Positions 41,101 through 50,008 of a stretch of 64,000 nucleotides of DNA are shown piece after piece (positions within the stretch are counted from its first letter, which is position 1; each line of letters begins with the position of its first letter). The translations under genes were made by a program, and so were the position numbers. Under the pieces are notes generated by a model. It had not been told where the DNA came from, ran no database searches, and worked only from the letters and a program-made list of their open reading frames with translations. The DNA is from Streptomyces sporangiiformans (GTDB lineage: Bacteria > Actinomycetota > Actinomycetes > Streptomycetales > Streptomycetaceae): NCBI RefSeq assembly GCF_005768555.2, contig NZ_VCHX02000348.1, forward strand, positions 1 to 64,000, in the 5' to 3' direction.

Positions 41101-42264
41101 CTACTTCACCTCCAGCTCAAGGATCTTGTCGTCCCCCGACTCGGGGGTCCCCCGGCCGTCCGTCTCGCTCGTCATCAGCCACATTTTGTCCCCGCCGGCG
41201 GAGACCACCGTGCGCAGGCGGCCGTGGACGTCCTCGAAGAACGCCTGCGGGGCCGCCGCGGCCGTCGTGCCGTCCAGCGGGATGCGCCAGAGGCGTTTGC
41301 CGCGCAGGCCGGCCATCCAGACCGAGCCCTCCGCGATGGCGATGCCGCTCGGCGAGGAGTCGGCCACGGGCCACTGGGCCACCGGGTTGATGTACTGGGA
41401 GTCGTCGGACTTGCCCTCCACCTCGGGCCAGCCGTAGTTGCCGCCCGGCCGGATCTGGTTCAGCTCGTCCCAGGTGTCCTGGCCGAACTCCGAGGCCCAC
41501 AGCCGCTGTTTGCCGTCCCAGGCGAGACCCTGGACGTTGCGGTGTCCGTACGAGTAGACGGGGGAGTCGCCGAACGGATTGCCCGGTGCCGGCTCGCCCT
41601 CCGGGGTCATGCGCAGGATCTTGCCGCCCAGCGACTTCTTGTCCTGCGCCAGCGGCCCCTCGTACCGCTCGCCGGTCGTGGCGTACAGCATCTTGTCGGG
41701 GCCGAAGGCGAGGCGGCCGCCGTTGTGGTTCGTGCCCTTCGGGATGCCCCGCAGGATGATGTCGGGGGCGCCCAGCTGCCGGCCCGCCGGCTTCTTGGGG
41801 TCGTACGGCATCCGCACGATCCGGTTGTCCGAGGCGCTCGTGAAGTACGCGTAGACCATGTGGTCCGAGGCGTACTCCGAGGAGAGCACGATGCCCAGCA
41901 GACCGCCCTCACCGGCGGGGGAGACCCCCGGCACCGTACCGAGCTCCGTCTTCTTGCCGGTCTTCGTGTCGACCCGGAGGATCGTGCCCTCGTCCCGCGA
42001 CGACACCAGCAGGGCATCCTCCTCGGGCAGCGGCGCGAGACCCCACGGGCTGTTCAGGCCCTCGGTGACGGTCCGCACGACCTTCGCCGAGCCCTTCGCC
42101 GGCGCGGCGTCTTCCCCCTTCCCCCGCGAGGGCGGCGCCGAGGCGCCCGGATCCGAGGCGCCCGCCGAGGAGCCGCCGCCCTTTTCGTCGTCGCCCGAGG
42201 AGCACCCGGCCGTCAGCAGAAGCGCGGCCGCGGCCAAGACGGCGGTCACAGCTCGATGTCGCAC
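41101..42264 (-). CDS. PQQ-dependent sugar dehydrogenase-family lipoprotein
   Basis: A 387-residue exported lipoprotein: signal AVLAAAALLLTAGC gives a lipidated cysteine at about residue 21, then a Ser/Gly/Asp-rich linker and a six-bladed propeller of the glucose/sorbosone dehydrogenase (GSDH) family. Recognisable blocks are NHNGGRLAFGPDKMLYATTG, YGHRNVQGLAWD and EFGQDTWDELNQI. Members oxidise sugars with PQQ, though many Streptomyces copies have no proven activity. The GTG at 42264 is chosen because CGAAGGGA lies upstream and the signal peptide starts there; an earlier in-frame ATG would add about 38 residues before the signal. Confidence 0.88.
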   Translation of the reverse strand: MRHRAVTAVLAAAALLLTAGCSSGDDEKGGGSSAGASDPGASAPPSRGKGEDAAPAKGSAKVVRTVTEGLNSPWGLAPLPEEDALLVSSRDEGTILRVDTKTGKKTELGTVPGVSPAGEGGLLGIVLSSEYASDHMVYAYFTSASDNRIVRMPYDPKKPAGRQLGAPDIILRGIPKGTNHNGGRLAFGPDKMLYATTGERYEGPLAQDKKSLGGKILRMTPEGEPAPGNPFGDSPVYSYGHRNVQGLAWDGKQRLWASEFGQDTWDELNQIRPGGNYGWPEVEGKSDDSQYINPVAQWPVADSSPSGIAIAEGSVWMAGLRGKRLWRIPLDGTTAAAAPQAFFEDVHGRLRTVVSAGGDKMWLMTSETDGRGTPESGDDKILELEVK

Positions 42265-42421
42265 GATCAGGATCCCTTCGACGCGGCAGGTTCTACTGTT
42301 CATACACCGCAACCGCCTCACAGGTTCCCGATCTCCGGACGCGGATCGCGGCGAGACCTTTACACGTCCCCAGACCACCCTCCCTCATGCCGTGGGCCGC
42401 CCGCACCTGCCCCCGGGCCGC

Positions 42422-43420
42422 TCAGTCCCAAGATCCCTGAGCCGACGGCAGTTCCGCCACCTCCGCGAGGTCCTGAGCGGACAGCCGCAGCCCGGCCGCC
42501 CCCGCGTTCTCGGCGGCCCAGCGCTCGCGCTTGGCGCCCGGCACCGGCACCACGTGCCGTCCCTGTGCGAGTACCCACGCGAGAGCCACCTGCGCCGGGG
42601 TGACCTCGTCGCCGTGCCGCCGGGCGATGCGGCGCAGACCGGCCACGATCGGCTGGTTGGCGGCCATCATCTCGGCGGTGAAGCGAGGGTGCCGGGCGCG
42701 TACGTCGTCGGGCTCGAAGCCACCGCCGGGCGTCAGGGTCCCGGTCAGGAAACCGTTGCCGAGCGGCATCGCCGCCAGAAAGCCGATGCCGCGCGCCTCG
42801 CACCACGGCAGGAGTCCGTCCAGCGCCTCCGGCGACCACACCGACAGCTCTGCCTCCACCGCGCTCACCGGAAAGACCTGCTGCACCCGCTGCAGCTGCC
42901 GGATCGTTCCGTCGTGCAGGCGTGCCCCGGAGCGGCGGCCCGAGCGGGCGCCCACCGCGCACAGCCCGAGGGACCGCACCTTCCCCGCCGACACCAGGTC
43001 CGCCATCGCGCCCCATGTCTCCTCGACCGGCACCTCGGGGTCCGCGCGATGCAGCTGGTACAGGTCGATGACGTCCGTCTGCAGCCGCCGCAGCGAGGCG
43101 TCGCAGGCCCGCTTCACATATCCGGGACGGCCGTTGGCCACGATGTGCTGCTCACCCACTAGCAGCCCGCACTTGGTGGAGACGAAGGCCTCCGGGCGCC
43201 GCTCCTTCAGCACCCGGCCCACCAGCAGCTCATTGGTGAACGGTCCGTACATGTCGGCGGTGTCGAGGAGGGTCGAGCCCCGGTCGAGGGCCGTGTGCAC
43301 GGTCCGCAACGACTCCTCGCCCCGCTGCTGAGAACCCGAGTACGCCCAGCTCATCGGCATGCACCCGAGGCCGACGGCACCCACTTCGAGCGCCGCCGCC
43401 CCGATCGTCCTGCGATCCAC
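42422..43420 (-). CDS. Aldo/keto reductase
   Basis: A 332-residue NADPH-dependent oxidoreductase with a TIM barrel. The tetrad is visible: Asp and Tyr in LLDTADMYGP, Lys in STKCGLLV and His in DLYQLHRADP. The C-terminal cofactor segment HVVPVPGAKRERWAAENAGA is typical. It is divergent from the D-2-hydroxyacid dehydrogenase gene with 75 bp between, and 157 bp upstream of the sugar dehydrogenase gene on the same strand. Substrate unknown. Confidence 0.92.
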   Translation of the reverse strand: MDRRTIGAAALEVGAVGLGCMPMSWAYSGSQQRGEESLRTVHTALDRGSTLLDTADMYGPFTNELLVGRVLKERRPEAFVSTKCGLLVGEQHIVANGRPGYVKRACDASLRRLQTDVIDLYQLHRADPEVPVEETWGAMADLVSAGKVRSLGLCAVGARSGRRSGARLHDGTIRQLQRVQQVFPVSAVEAELSVWSPEALDGLLPWCEARGIGFLAAMPLGNGFLTGTLTPGGGFEPDDVRARHPRFTAEMMAANQPIVAGLRRIARRHGDEVTPAQVALAWVLAQGRHVVPVPGAKRERWAAENAGAAGLRLSAQDLAEVAELPSAQGSWD

Positions 43421-43495
43421 CTGGCCGTACCCTCCCTTTCCTGGTCCCCCAAACTAACCTCTGCGTCCCCTGCTGTTTCGCATAGCCTCCTGAGC

Positions 43496-44437
43496 ATGAC
43501 TCCCGATGTATGGCTCCCCTTCGACGCAGACGACATCGACGGCCTCCCCAAGGGCCTCAACTATCGCTTCTGGGACGGTGAGCAGGAGTTTCCCGCCGAC
43601 CCCGCCGACTGCGCGTTCTACGTCGTGCCCTATATGAAGGGCAGCGAGATCTCGGTGCGCCCCATGGCCCGGATGACGTCCGTCCAGGTCGTGCAGACGA
43701 TGTCGGCCGGTATCGACCACGTCCAGCCGGGCCTCGGACAGCTGCCCAAGGGCGTGCAGTTGTGCAACGCGCGCGGGGTGCACGATGCCAGCACCGCCGA
43801 ACTCACCCTCACACTGATCCTCTCTTCGCTGCGAGGCGTCCCCGACTTCGTACGCGGACAGGACCGTGAGGAGTGGCGGTCCGGTTTCCGTCCGGCGCTG
43901 GCCGACAAGTCCGTCCTGATCGTCGGGTACGGCTCGGTCGGCTCCGCCATCGAAGAACGGCTCGCGCCCTTTGAGGTGGCGCGGGTGGCGCGCGTCGCGC
44001 GCTCCGCACGCGAGACGGAGCGCGGCCCCGTGCATCCGATCACCGTCCTGCCCGAACTCCTTCCGGACTTCGATGTCGTGGTGATCATCACCCCCCTCAC
44101 CGAGCAGACCAAGGGTCTGGTGGGTGCCGACTTCCTGGCGCGGATGAAGGACGGCGCGCTGCTCGTGAACGTCGCCCGGGGCGGAGTCGTCGACACCAAG
44201 GCGCTCCTCGCGGAGCTGGAGAGCGGCCGGATCAGGGCGGCCCTGGATGTCACCGATCCCGAACCGCTGCCCAAGGGGCACCCGTTGTGGCATGCGCCGG
44301 GCGTACTCATCAGTCCCCACGTGGGCGGCCCGACGTCCGCGTTCCTGCCGCGCGCCAAGCGCCTGCTGGTTGACCAGTTCAACCGGTTCGTGAACCGGGA
44401 GCCACTGCGCAACGTGGTCCTTACGACGGGTGCGTAG
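43496..44437 (+). CDS. D-2-hydroxyacid dehydrogenase
   Basis: A 313-residue NAD(P)-dependent enzyme that reduces 2-oxo acids. The nucleotide loop is LIVGYGSVGSAIEERL, and the catalytic Arg, Glu and His are in NVARGGVVDT, DVTDPEPLPKGHPLW and LISPHVGGP. It is on the short side for the family, close to phosphoglycerate-dehydrogenase-like glyoxylate/hydroxypyruvate reductases. The ATG at 43496 (TPDVWLPFD) fits the family start; the ribosome site is weak (TCCTGAG). It shares a promoter region with the divergent aldo/keto reductase. Confidence 0.9.
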   Translation: MTPDVWLPFDADDIDGLPKGLNYRFWDGEQEFPADPADCAFYVVPYMKGSEISVRPMARMTSVQVVQTMSAGIDHVQPGLGQLPKGVQLCNARGVHDASTAELTLTLILSSLRGVPDFVRGQDREEWRSGFRPALADKSVLIVGYGSVGSAIEERLAPFEVARVARVARSARETERGPVHPITVLPELLPDFDVVVIITPLTEQTKGLVGADFLARMKDGALLVNVARGGVVDTKALLAELESGRIRAALDVTDPEPLPKGHPLWHAPGVLISPHVGGPTSAFLPRAKRLLVDQFNRFVNREPLRNVVLTTGA

Positions 44438-44519
44438 GCCGTATCAGCCACCCTCCGCAGTCTCCTGATTGCGGGCAGTGCACGCATCGCTGCTGGTCGT
44501 CACGGAGCGTAGAGGGGCT

Positions 44520-47500
44520 ATGTCCCTGAGTGACGAGACTGGTGTATCGTCCCGACAGGGGATGCGCCGCGCACCATGCGGCGCCGGGGACGAGAAGCAG
44601 ACTGCGAGGGGGGCGACGGGCGATGCACGGCCTATGGACGAACGATCCGACGCGGCGGAGCCGCCGACGGCGACCCCGGCGCGTACCCAGCAGTCGCGGC
44701 CACAGCTGTCACCACCACGGCCCGCGGCACGGCAGCCGCAGGCGGCACGCACATCCGGCACGCCGGGACCAGAGGGACTCGGGGGCGGCGCGTACCGGAG
44801 AGACGCAGTGAGCTCCCAGGGGGCACTGCTCGCACGCCGCCCGGTCTCCGGCGGCGGCACGAGCATGGTCCCGCAACTCGTACTGGTCCTGGTGTGCGCG
44901 GGATACGCCATCGGTGCCTCGTTCGGCTGGGGTTCGCAGACTCTCGCGCTGGTCATGGGCGACTTCGGGCTGAGCGCGGCGGCCGCGGCGGCGGCCGTCT
45001 CCTGCTTCCTGTCCGCCCGCACACCCCGCAGCCGCTTTCGACCCGCATGGCTGCTGTTCGCACTCTCCTCCGCCATGGCGGCCGCGGGCAATTTCGTCTG
45101 GGGGTGGTACGAGGTCGTCCTCGGCATACCGGTGCCCAGCCCGAGCTACGCCGACCTGTTCTTCCTGTGTTTCGCGCCGCCGGCGATCGTGGGACTGCTC
45201 GTTCTCGCCAAGCGCCCGGCGAGCAGGGCCGGCTGGGTCTGTCTGGCGCTGGACGCCTGGCTGATCGGCGGATCCCTGCTCACGCTGGCCTGGAGCCTCG
45301 CGCTCGCCCAGGCGGCCAGGGTGGAGGGGCCGAGCGTCGCGCACACCGCTCTGTCGCTCGCGTATCCGCTGCTGGACATCGCGCTGGTGAGCATGGTGCT
45401 GGCCCTGCATTTCAGGCGGTCCTCGGTGAACCGGTCCGCGGTGAACACCGCGATCGGCGCCCTCGCCCTGACGGTGATGTGCGACGCGCTGTTCACCTCA
45501 CCGCTGCTGCACAACAGTTATCGCTCCGGGCAGTTGCTCGACGCCGGCTGGTTCGCCGGTTCACTGCTGCTCGCGTACGCCCCCTGGGTGGGGCAGCGCC
45601 ACGGACAGACAGAAGAAGAGGGGCTCCCGCGCGTGGTGTTCGGCTACGTGCCAGGGCCCCGCCAGGAGCAACCGGCACAAGTGCCCGGCCAGGATCAACC
45701 GGCACAAGTGCCCGGCCAGGATCAACCGGCCCATGTGCCCCGCCAGGATCAGATGGCCCAGCCGGCCCATGCGCCTCGCCAGGATCAACCGGCTCATGTG
45801 CCCCTCCAAGAAGCAGGCCACAGTCGGTATCCGGCCGGCCGGCCCATCGCCGGTTCACTGGCGGCGCTCACGCCCTATCTCGCCGCTGCCGTCTGCACGT
45901 TGGGCATTCTCTACAACGTGCTCAACGGCCGCAGCGTCGACCGCGTGGTGCTCATCACCGGCGGCACGGTCGTGCTCGGCCTCGTCGTGCGCCAGGGCAT
46001 CATGCTCCGCGACAACATCACCCTCGCCCAGGAACTGGCACACAAGGAGAACCACTTCCGCTCCCTGGTGCAGGGTTCCAGCGACGTCATCATGATCGCC
46101 GCGCCGAACGGCATCCTCCGGTACGTCAGCCCGGCCGCCGCCGGGGTCTACGGGCGGGCCGCCGAGGAACTCGAGGGCAGCGAACTCGCCTCGCTCATCC
46201 ACCCCGAGGATCTCGGCTGCGTCGTGCACGAGGTGCGCCGGTTCCTCGCCGCGAGTCCGGCCGACGAGCCCACCACCCGCATCGAGTGCCGCTTCAAGTC
46301 CGGCGACGGCGGCTGGCTCAACGTCGAATCGACGGTGAACCGGCACCACGGCGGCCTCATCTTCAACAGCCGTGACGTCACCGAGCGGGTGCGCCTGCAG
46401 GCCCAGTTGCAGCACAACGCCGAACACGACCCGCTCACCGACCTGCCCAACCGCGCCCTGTTCACCAAGCGCGTCGGACAGGCCCTCTCCGGTCGCCGCG
46501 CCTCCGACCACGGCACGGCCGTCCTCTTCATCGACCTCGACGGTTTCAAGGCCGTCAACGACACCATCGGGCACCAGGCCGGCGACGAGCTGCTCGTCCA
46601 GGCCGCCCGCAGACTCCAGGACGCGGTGCGCCAGGGGGACACCGCCTCCCGTCTCGGCGGTGACGAGTTCGCGGCCCTCATCGTCGGCGACGGCACACGC
46701 GACCGCACCGCGCGTGAACACCACATCTTCGAGCTGGCCGACCGCCTCCGGGTCACCCTCTCGCAGCCGTACTCCATCGACGGCAACGACGTCCGGGTCG
46801 CCGCGTCCATCGGCGTCTCCTTCGCCGAACCGGGCCTGGGAGCGGGCGAGCTGCTGCGCAACGCCGACCTCGCGATGTACCGCGCCAAGGCCGCGGGCAA
46901 GGGCCGCGTCGAGCTGTACGCGCCGCAGATGCAGCAGGACGTGGTCCGCAAGGCGGAGCTGGCGACCCGGCTGAGGGCCGCCCTGCACGACGGCGAGTTC
47001 GCGCTGCTGCACCAGCCGGTGGTGTCGTTGAACACCGGCCGGATCACCGCCGTCGCGGCGCAGGCACGCTGGCGCTCGGCCCAGGGCGTGCTGTTCACGC
47101 CCGCCGAGTTCCTGCGCGTCGCCGAGGACAGTGACCGCACCGCGGAGCTCGGTCGCTGGATGCTGGAGGAGGCTGTCGAGCAGGCCGCGGAGCGCGGTGC
47201 CACCGGGCTCGGCGTGCCCGTCGCCGTCCGTATGACCGCCCGGCGGCTGATGGACCGGTCCATGCCCCCCGGCTCCATCGAGGCCCTGCTGACCCGGCAC
47301 GGCCTGGCCTCCGGAGCCCTGGTCATCGAACTGGCCGAAACCGACCCACGGGTCTCCCTGGACGACCTGGAGCGCCGGCTGAACGCGCTCAGGCGCCTCG
47401 GCGTCCGGATCGCCCTGGACGGCTTCGGCAGCGGCTACGCGGCGATCACCGCACTGCGCCGACTCCCCGTCGACGTACTGAAGCTCGACCGTGGTCTGGT

Positions 47501-47882
47501 CGAGGGTGTCGTCGAGTCGGCCCGGCTGCACAAGATCACCAGAGGGCTGCTCCAGATCGCGGGCGACCTCGGCCTGGAGTCCGTGGCGGACGGCGTGGAT
47601 CTGCCCGAGCAGGCCGTCGCCCTGCGCGACATGGGCTGCACGCACGGGCAGGGCAGGGCGTTCTCCGAGCCCGTCGACGAGTACCGGCTGCGCCGTGCGC
47701 TCACTTCCGGTCATTACCCTGTGCCCGGCGGCTCGGTCGAGCCGGTCTTCGTGGGCGGCGGTGTGGCCGGGGTTTACGCAGGTGGGGGCGCCAGTGCCTA
47801 TACGGCCGGTGGCTCCGCGGGAGTGTACGGGACGGGGACGGCCCTACGCTCACATAATGAGACTCCCGTCCCACCTGCTTGA
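44520..47882 (+). CDS. Membrane PAS-GGDEF-(degenerate EAL) protein, probable diguanylate cyclase
   Basis: A large membrane c-di-GMP protein, 1120 residues from ATG 44520 (AGAGGGG just upstream; later starts are possible because the first 110 residues are Pro/Ala-rich). About eight to ten helices lie between residues 114 and 500, interrupted by a Gln/Pro-rich repeat loop. A PAS domain (about 505-625) precedes GGDEF. GGDEF is intact (713-717) with an inhibitory RQGD site at 704-707, so cyclase activity with product inhibition is expected. The EAL motif is replaced by AAQ (846-848) and DDFGTGY by DGFGSGY, so the EAL domain should be catalytically dead. The C-terminal 50 residues are Gly/Tyr-rich. 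It resembles Streptomyces CdgF. Confidence 0.88.
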   Translation: MSLSDETGVSSRQGMRRAPCGAGDEKQTARGATGDARPMDERSDAAEPPTATPARTQQSRPQLSPPRPAARQPQAARTSGTPGPEGLGGGAYRRDAVSSQGALLARRPVSGGGTSMVPQLVLVLVCAGYAIGASFGWGSQTLALVMGDFGLSAAAAAAAVSCFLSARTPRSRFRPAWLLFALSSAMAAAGNFVWGWYEVVLGIPVPSPSYADLFFLCFAPPAIVGLLVLAKRPASRAGWVCLALDAWLIGGSLLTLAWSLALAQAARVEGPSVAHTALSLAYPLLDIALVSMVLALHFRRSSVNRSAVNTAIGALALTVMCDALFTSPLLHNSYRSGQLLDAGWFAGSLLLAYAPWVGQRHGQTEEEGLPRVVFGYVPGPRQEQPAQVPGQDQPAQVPGQDQPAHVPRQDQMAQPAHAPRQDQPAHVPLQEAGHSRYPAGRPIAGSLAALTPYLAAAVCTLGILYNVLNGRSVDRVVLITGGTVVLGLVVRQGIMLRDNITLAQELAHKENHFRSLVQGSSDVIMIAAPNGILRYVSPAAAGVYGRAAEELEGSELASLIHPEDLGCVVHEVRRFLAASPADEPTTRIECRFKSGDGGWLNVESTVNRHHGGLIFNSRDVTERVRLQAQLQHNAEHDPLTDLPNRALFTKRVGQALSGRRASDHGTAVLFIDLDGFKAVNDTIGHQAGDELLVQAARRLQDAVRQGDTASRLGGDEFAALIVGDGTRDRTAREHHIFELADRLRVTLSQPYSIDGNDVRVAASIGVSFAEPGLGAGELLRNADLAMYRAKAAGKGRVELYAPQMQQDVVRKAELATRLRAALHDGEFALLHQPVVSLNTGRITAVAAQARWRSAQGVLFTPAEFLRVAEDSDRTAELGRWMLEEAVEQAAERGATGLGVPVAVRMTARRLMDRSMPPGSIEALLTRHGLASGALVIELAETDPRVSLDDLERRLNALRRLGVRIALDGFGSGYAAITALRRLPVDVLKLDRGLVEGVVESARLHKITRGLLQIAGDLGLESVADGVDLPEQAVALRDMGCTHGQGRAFSEPVDEYRLRRALTSGHYPVPGGSVEPVFVGGGVAGVYAGGGASAYTAGGSAGVYGTGTALRSHNETPVPPA
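45662..45805 (+). repeat. 27-bp tandem repeats inside the GGDEF gene
   Basis: Units of the type CCAGGATCAACCGGCACAAG plus TGCCCGG start at 45662, 45689 and 45716; a 36-bp variant starts at 45743 and another 27-bp unit at 45779. They encode QDQPAQVPG repeats in the loop between two membrane helices and look like recent slippage. Confidence 0.85.
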
Positions 47883-47915
47883 CAGGCATAGCGTGACGGG
47901 GAGAGGGTCTGTGCC

Positions 47916-47957
47916 ATGCGCACCCGAATTCTCGTACTTGGAAAGCGCGTCGGCTGA
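47916..47957 (+). CDS. ilvB leader peptide (13 aa)
   Basis: ATG 47916 encodes MRTRILVLGKRVG and ends at TGA 47955-47957, with GGGGAGAGGG about 8 bp upstream. Four consecutive codons are Ile, Leu, Val, Leu, the amino acids made by the downstream operon, and several codons (ATT, GTA, CTT, GGA, CGA) are rare in Streptomyces. Ribosome stalling on these codons would be the sensor of an attenuation mechanism. It lies 33 bp after the end of the GGDEF gene. Confidence 0.85.
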   Translation: MRTRILVLGKRVG

Positions 47958-47958
47958 G

Positions 47959-48045
47959 CTGGGACCCCGGAACGATGAACCGGAACTCCCAGCGACCCTA
48001 CCCGGCGCGCTCCCCTCGCTTGCCTCATGGCACGAGGGGTTTTTT
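47959..48045 (+). promoter_or_regulatory. Transcription attenuator of ilvB
   Basis: Two alternative structures follow the leader peptide. The first is a stem made by CTGGGA (47959-47964) with TCCCAG (47987-47992), extended by CCGG pairs. The second is an intrinsic terminator: CCCCTCG (48012-48018) with CGAGGGG (48033-48039) and an inner TGCC/GGCA pairing, followed by TTTTTT. This U tract is one of very few in the window, which supports a true factor-independent terminator. ilvB starts 70 bp later. Confidence 0.85.
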
Positions 48046-48114
48046 GTTGTACAGGCACCCGTCGTACACCGCACAAAACTCGCAAAAACCCTCAGCATCG
48101 AGAAGAGAATGCCG

Positions 48115-49962
48115 ATGACCGAGCAGGCCACCGGGGCCCACCATCCGCAGCCGCGGCCCCGTTCCGGAGGACAGTCCGCGCCCGAGCACGTCACGGGTGC
48201 GCAGTCCCTCATCCGTTCTCTCGAGGAGGTCGGGGCCGAGACGGTATTCGGCATCCCCGGTGGCGCGATCCTCCCGGCCTACGACCCGCTGATGGACTCC
48301 CAGCGTGTGCGGCACGTGCTGGTCCGTCACGAGCAGGGCGCAGGTCACGCGGCCACGGGTTACGCGCAGGCCACCGGGAAGGTGGGCGTCTGCATGGCGA
48401 CGTCCGGCCCCGGCGCCACCAACCTGGTCACGCCGATCGCCGACGCGCACATGGACTCCGTGCCGCTGGTCGCGATCACCGGCCAGGTCGCGTCCAAGGC
48501 GATCGGCACGGACGCCTTCCAGGAGGCGGACATCGTCGGCATCACCATGCCGATCACCAAGCACAACTTCCTCGTCACCAAGGCCGAGGACATCCCGCGG
48601 ACCATCTCCGAGGCCTTCCACATCGCCTCCACCGGGCGCCCGGGCCCGGTCCTGGTCGACATCGCCAAGGACGCCCTCCAGGCGCAGACCACCTTCCAGT
48701 GGCCGCCCGCCCACGACCTGCCGGGCTACCGCCCGGTGACCAAGCCGCACGCCAAGCAGATCCGCGAGGCCGCCCGGCTGATCACCCAGGCCAGGCGACC
48801 CGTCCTCTACGTCGGCGGCGGCGTCCTGAAGTCGCACGCGACCACCGAGCTGAAGGTCCTCGCAGAACTCACCGGAGCGCCCGTCACCACCACACTGATG
48901 GCGCTCGGCGCATTCCCCGACAGCCACCCGCTGCACGTGGGAATGCCGGGCATGCACGGTTCGGTCACCGCCGTCACCGCGCTGCAGAAGGCCGACCTGA
49001 TCGTCGCCCTCGGAGCCCGCTTCGACGACCGCGTCACCGGCAAGCTGGACAGCTTCGCCCCGTACGCCAAGATCGTCCACGCCGACATCGACCCGGCCGA
49101 GATCGGCAAGAACCGCGCCGCCGACGTGCCGATCGTCGGTGACGCCCGCGAGGTCATCGCCGACCTGATCCAGGCCGTGCAGAAGGAACACAGCGAGGGC
49201 AACACCGGCGACTACAGCGCCTGGTGGAAGGACCTGAGCCGCTGGCGCGAGACCTACCCGCTCGGCTACGACCAGCCCGAGGACGGCTCGCTCTCGCCGC
49301 AGCAGGTCATCGAGCGCATCGGACAGCTCGCCCCGGAGGGCACGATCTTCGCGGCGGGCGTCGGCCAGCACCAGATGTGGGCCGCGCACTTCATCGAGTA
49401 CGAGAAGCCGGCGACCTGGCTCAACTCCGGCGGCGCCGGAACCATGGGCTACGCGGTCCCGGCCGCCATGGGCGCCAAGGCGGGGCAGCCGGAGCGTACG
49501 GTCTGGGCGATCGACGGCGACGGCTGCTTCCAGATGACCAATCAGGAGCTCACCACCTGCGCCCTGAACAACATCCCGATCAAGGTCGCCATCATCAACA
49601 ACGGCGCCCTCGGGATGGTCCGCCAGTGGCAGACCCTCTTCTACAACCAGCGCTACTCCAACACCGTGCTGCACTCCGGCCCCGAGGCCGATGGCAGGCA
49701 GCCCAGTGCCGGCACCCGCGTCCCCGACTTCGTGAAGCTGTCGGAGGCCATGGGCTGCCACGCGATCCGCTGCGAGTCCCCGGACGACCTGGACAAGGCC
49801 ATCCAGGAGGCCAACGAGATCAACGACCGTCCCGTGGTCATCGACTTCATCGTCCACGAGGACGCGATGGTCTGGCCGATGGTCGCCGCCGGCACCTCGA
49901 ACGACACGATCATGGCCGCCCGGGACGTCCGCCCCGACTTCGGCGACAACGAAGACGACTGA
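48115..49962 (+). CDS. ilvB: Acetolactate synthase catalytic subunit
   Basis: Condenses pyruvate with pyruvate or 2-oxobutyrate in the first common step of valine, leucine and isoleucine synthesis; uses TPP, FAD and magnesium. It is 615 residues. The TPP glutamate is in LVRHEQGAGHAATGYA and the TPP/Mg motif GDGCFQMTNQEL is near residue 475. ATG 48115 has AGAAGAGA upstream; another in-frame ATG is two codons earlier. It is under the leader-peptide attenuator and followed 46 bp later by ilvN. Confidence 0.97.
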   Translation: MTEQATGAHHPQPRPRSGGQSAPEHVTGAQSLIRSLEEVGAETVFGIPGGAILPAYDPLMDSQRVRHVLVRHEQGAGHAATGYAQATGKVGVCMATSGPGATNLVTPIADAHMDSVPLVAITGQVASKAIGTDAFQEADIVGITMPITKHNFLVTKAEDIPRTISEAFHIASTGRPGPVLVDIAKDALQAQTTFQWPPAHDLPGYRPVTKPHAKQIREAARLITQARRPVLYVGGGVLKSHATTELKVLAELTGAPVTTTLMALGAFPDSHPLHVGMPGMHGSVTAVTALQKADLIVALGARFDDRVTGKLDSFAPYAKIVHADIDPAEIGKNRAADVPIVGDAREVIADLIQAVQKEHSEGNTGDYSAWWKDLSRWRETYPLGYDQPEDGSLSPQQVIERIGQLAPEGTIFAAGVGQHQMWAAHFIEYEKPATWLNSGGAGTMGYAVPAAMGAKAGQPERTVWAIDGDGCFQMTNQELTTCALNNIPIKVAIINNGALGMVRQWQTLFYNQRYSNTVLHSGPEADGRQPSAGTRVPDFVKLSEAMGCHAIRCESPDDLDKAIQEANEINDRPVVIDFIVHEDAMVWPMVAAGTSNDTIMAARDVRPDFGDNEDD

Positions 49963-50008
49963 GCGAGCGAGACCACAGAGCAGAGACACAGAGAAGAGAC
50001 GCAGAGAA

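Noticed and set aside
45855..47714. A 619-codon minus-strand frame opposite the GGDEF gene
   Set aside because: Shadow of a gene with intact GGDEF motif and normal codon bias.
47959..48045. Possible T-box riboswitch before ilvB
   Set aside because: No T-box antiterminator sequence is present, and a leader peptide with Ile/Leu/Val codons explains the structure better.
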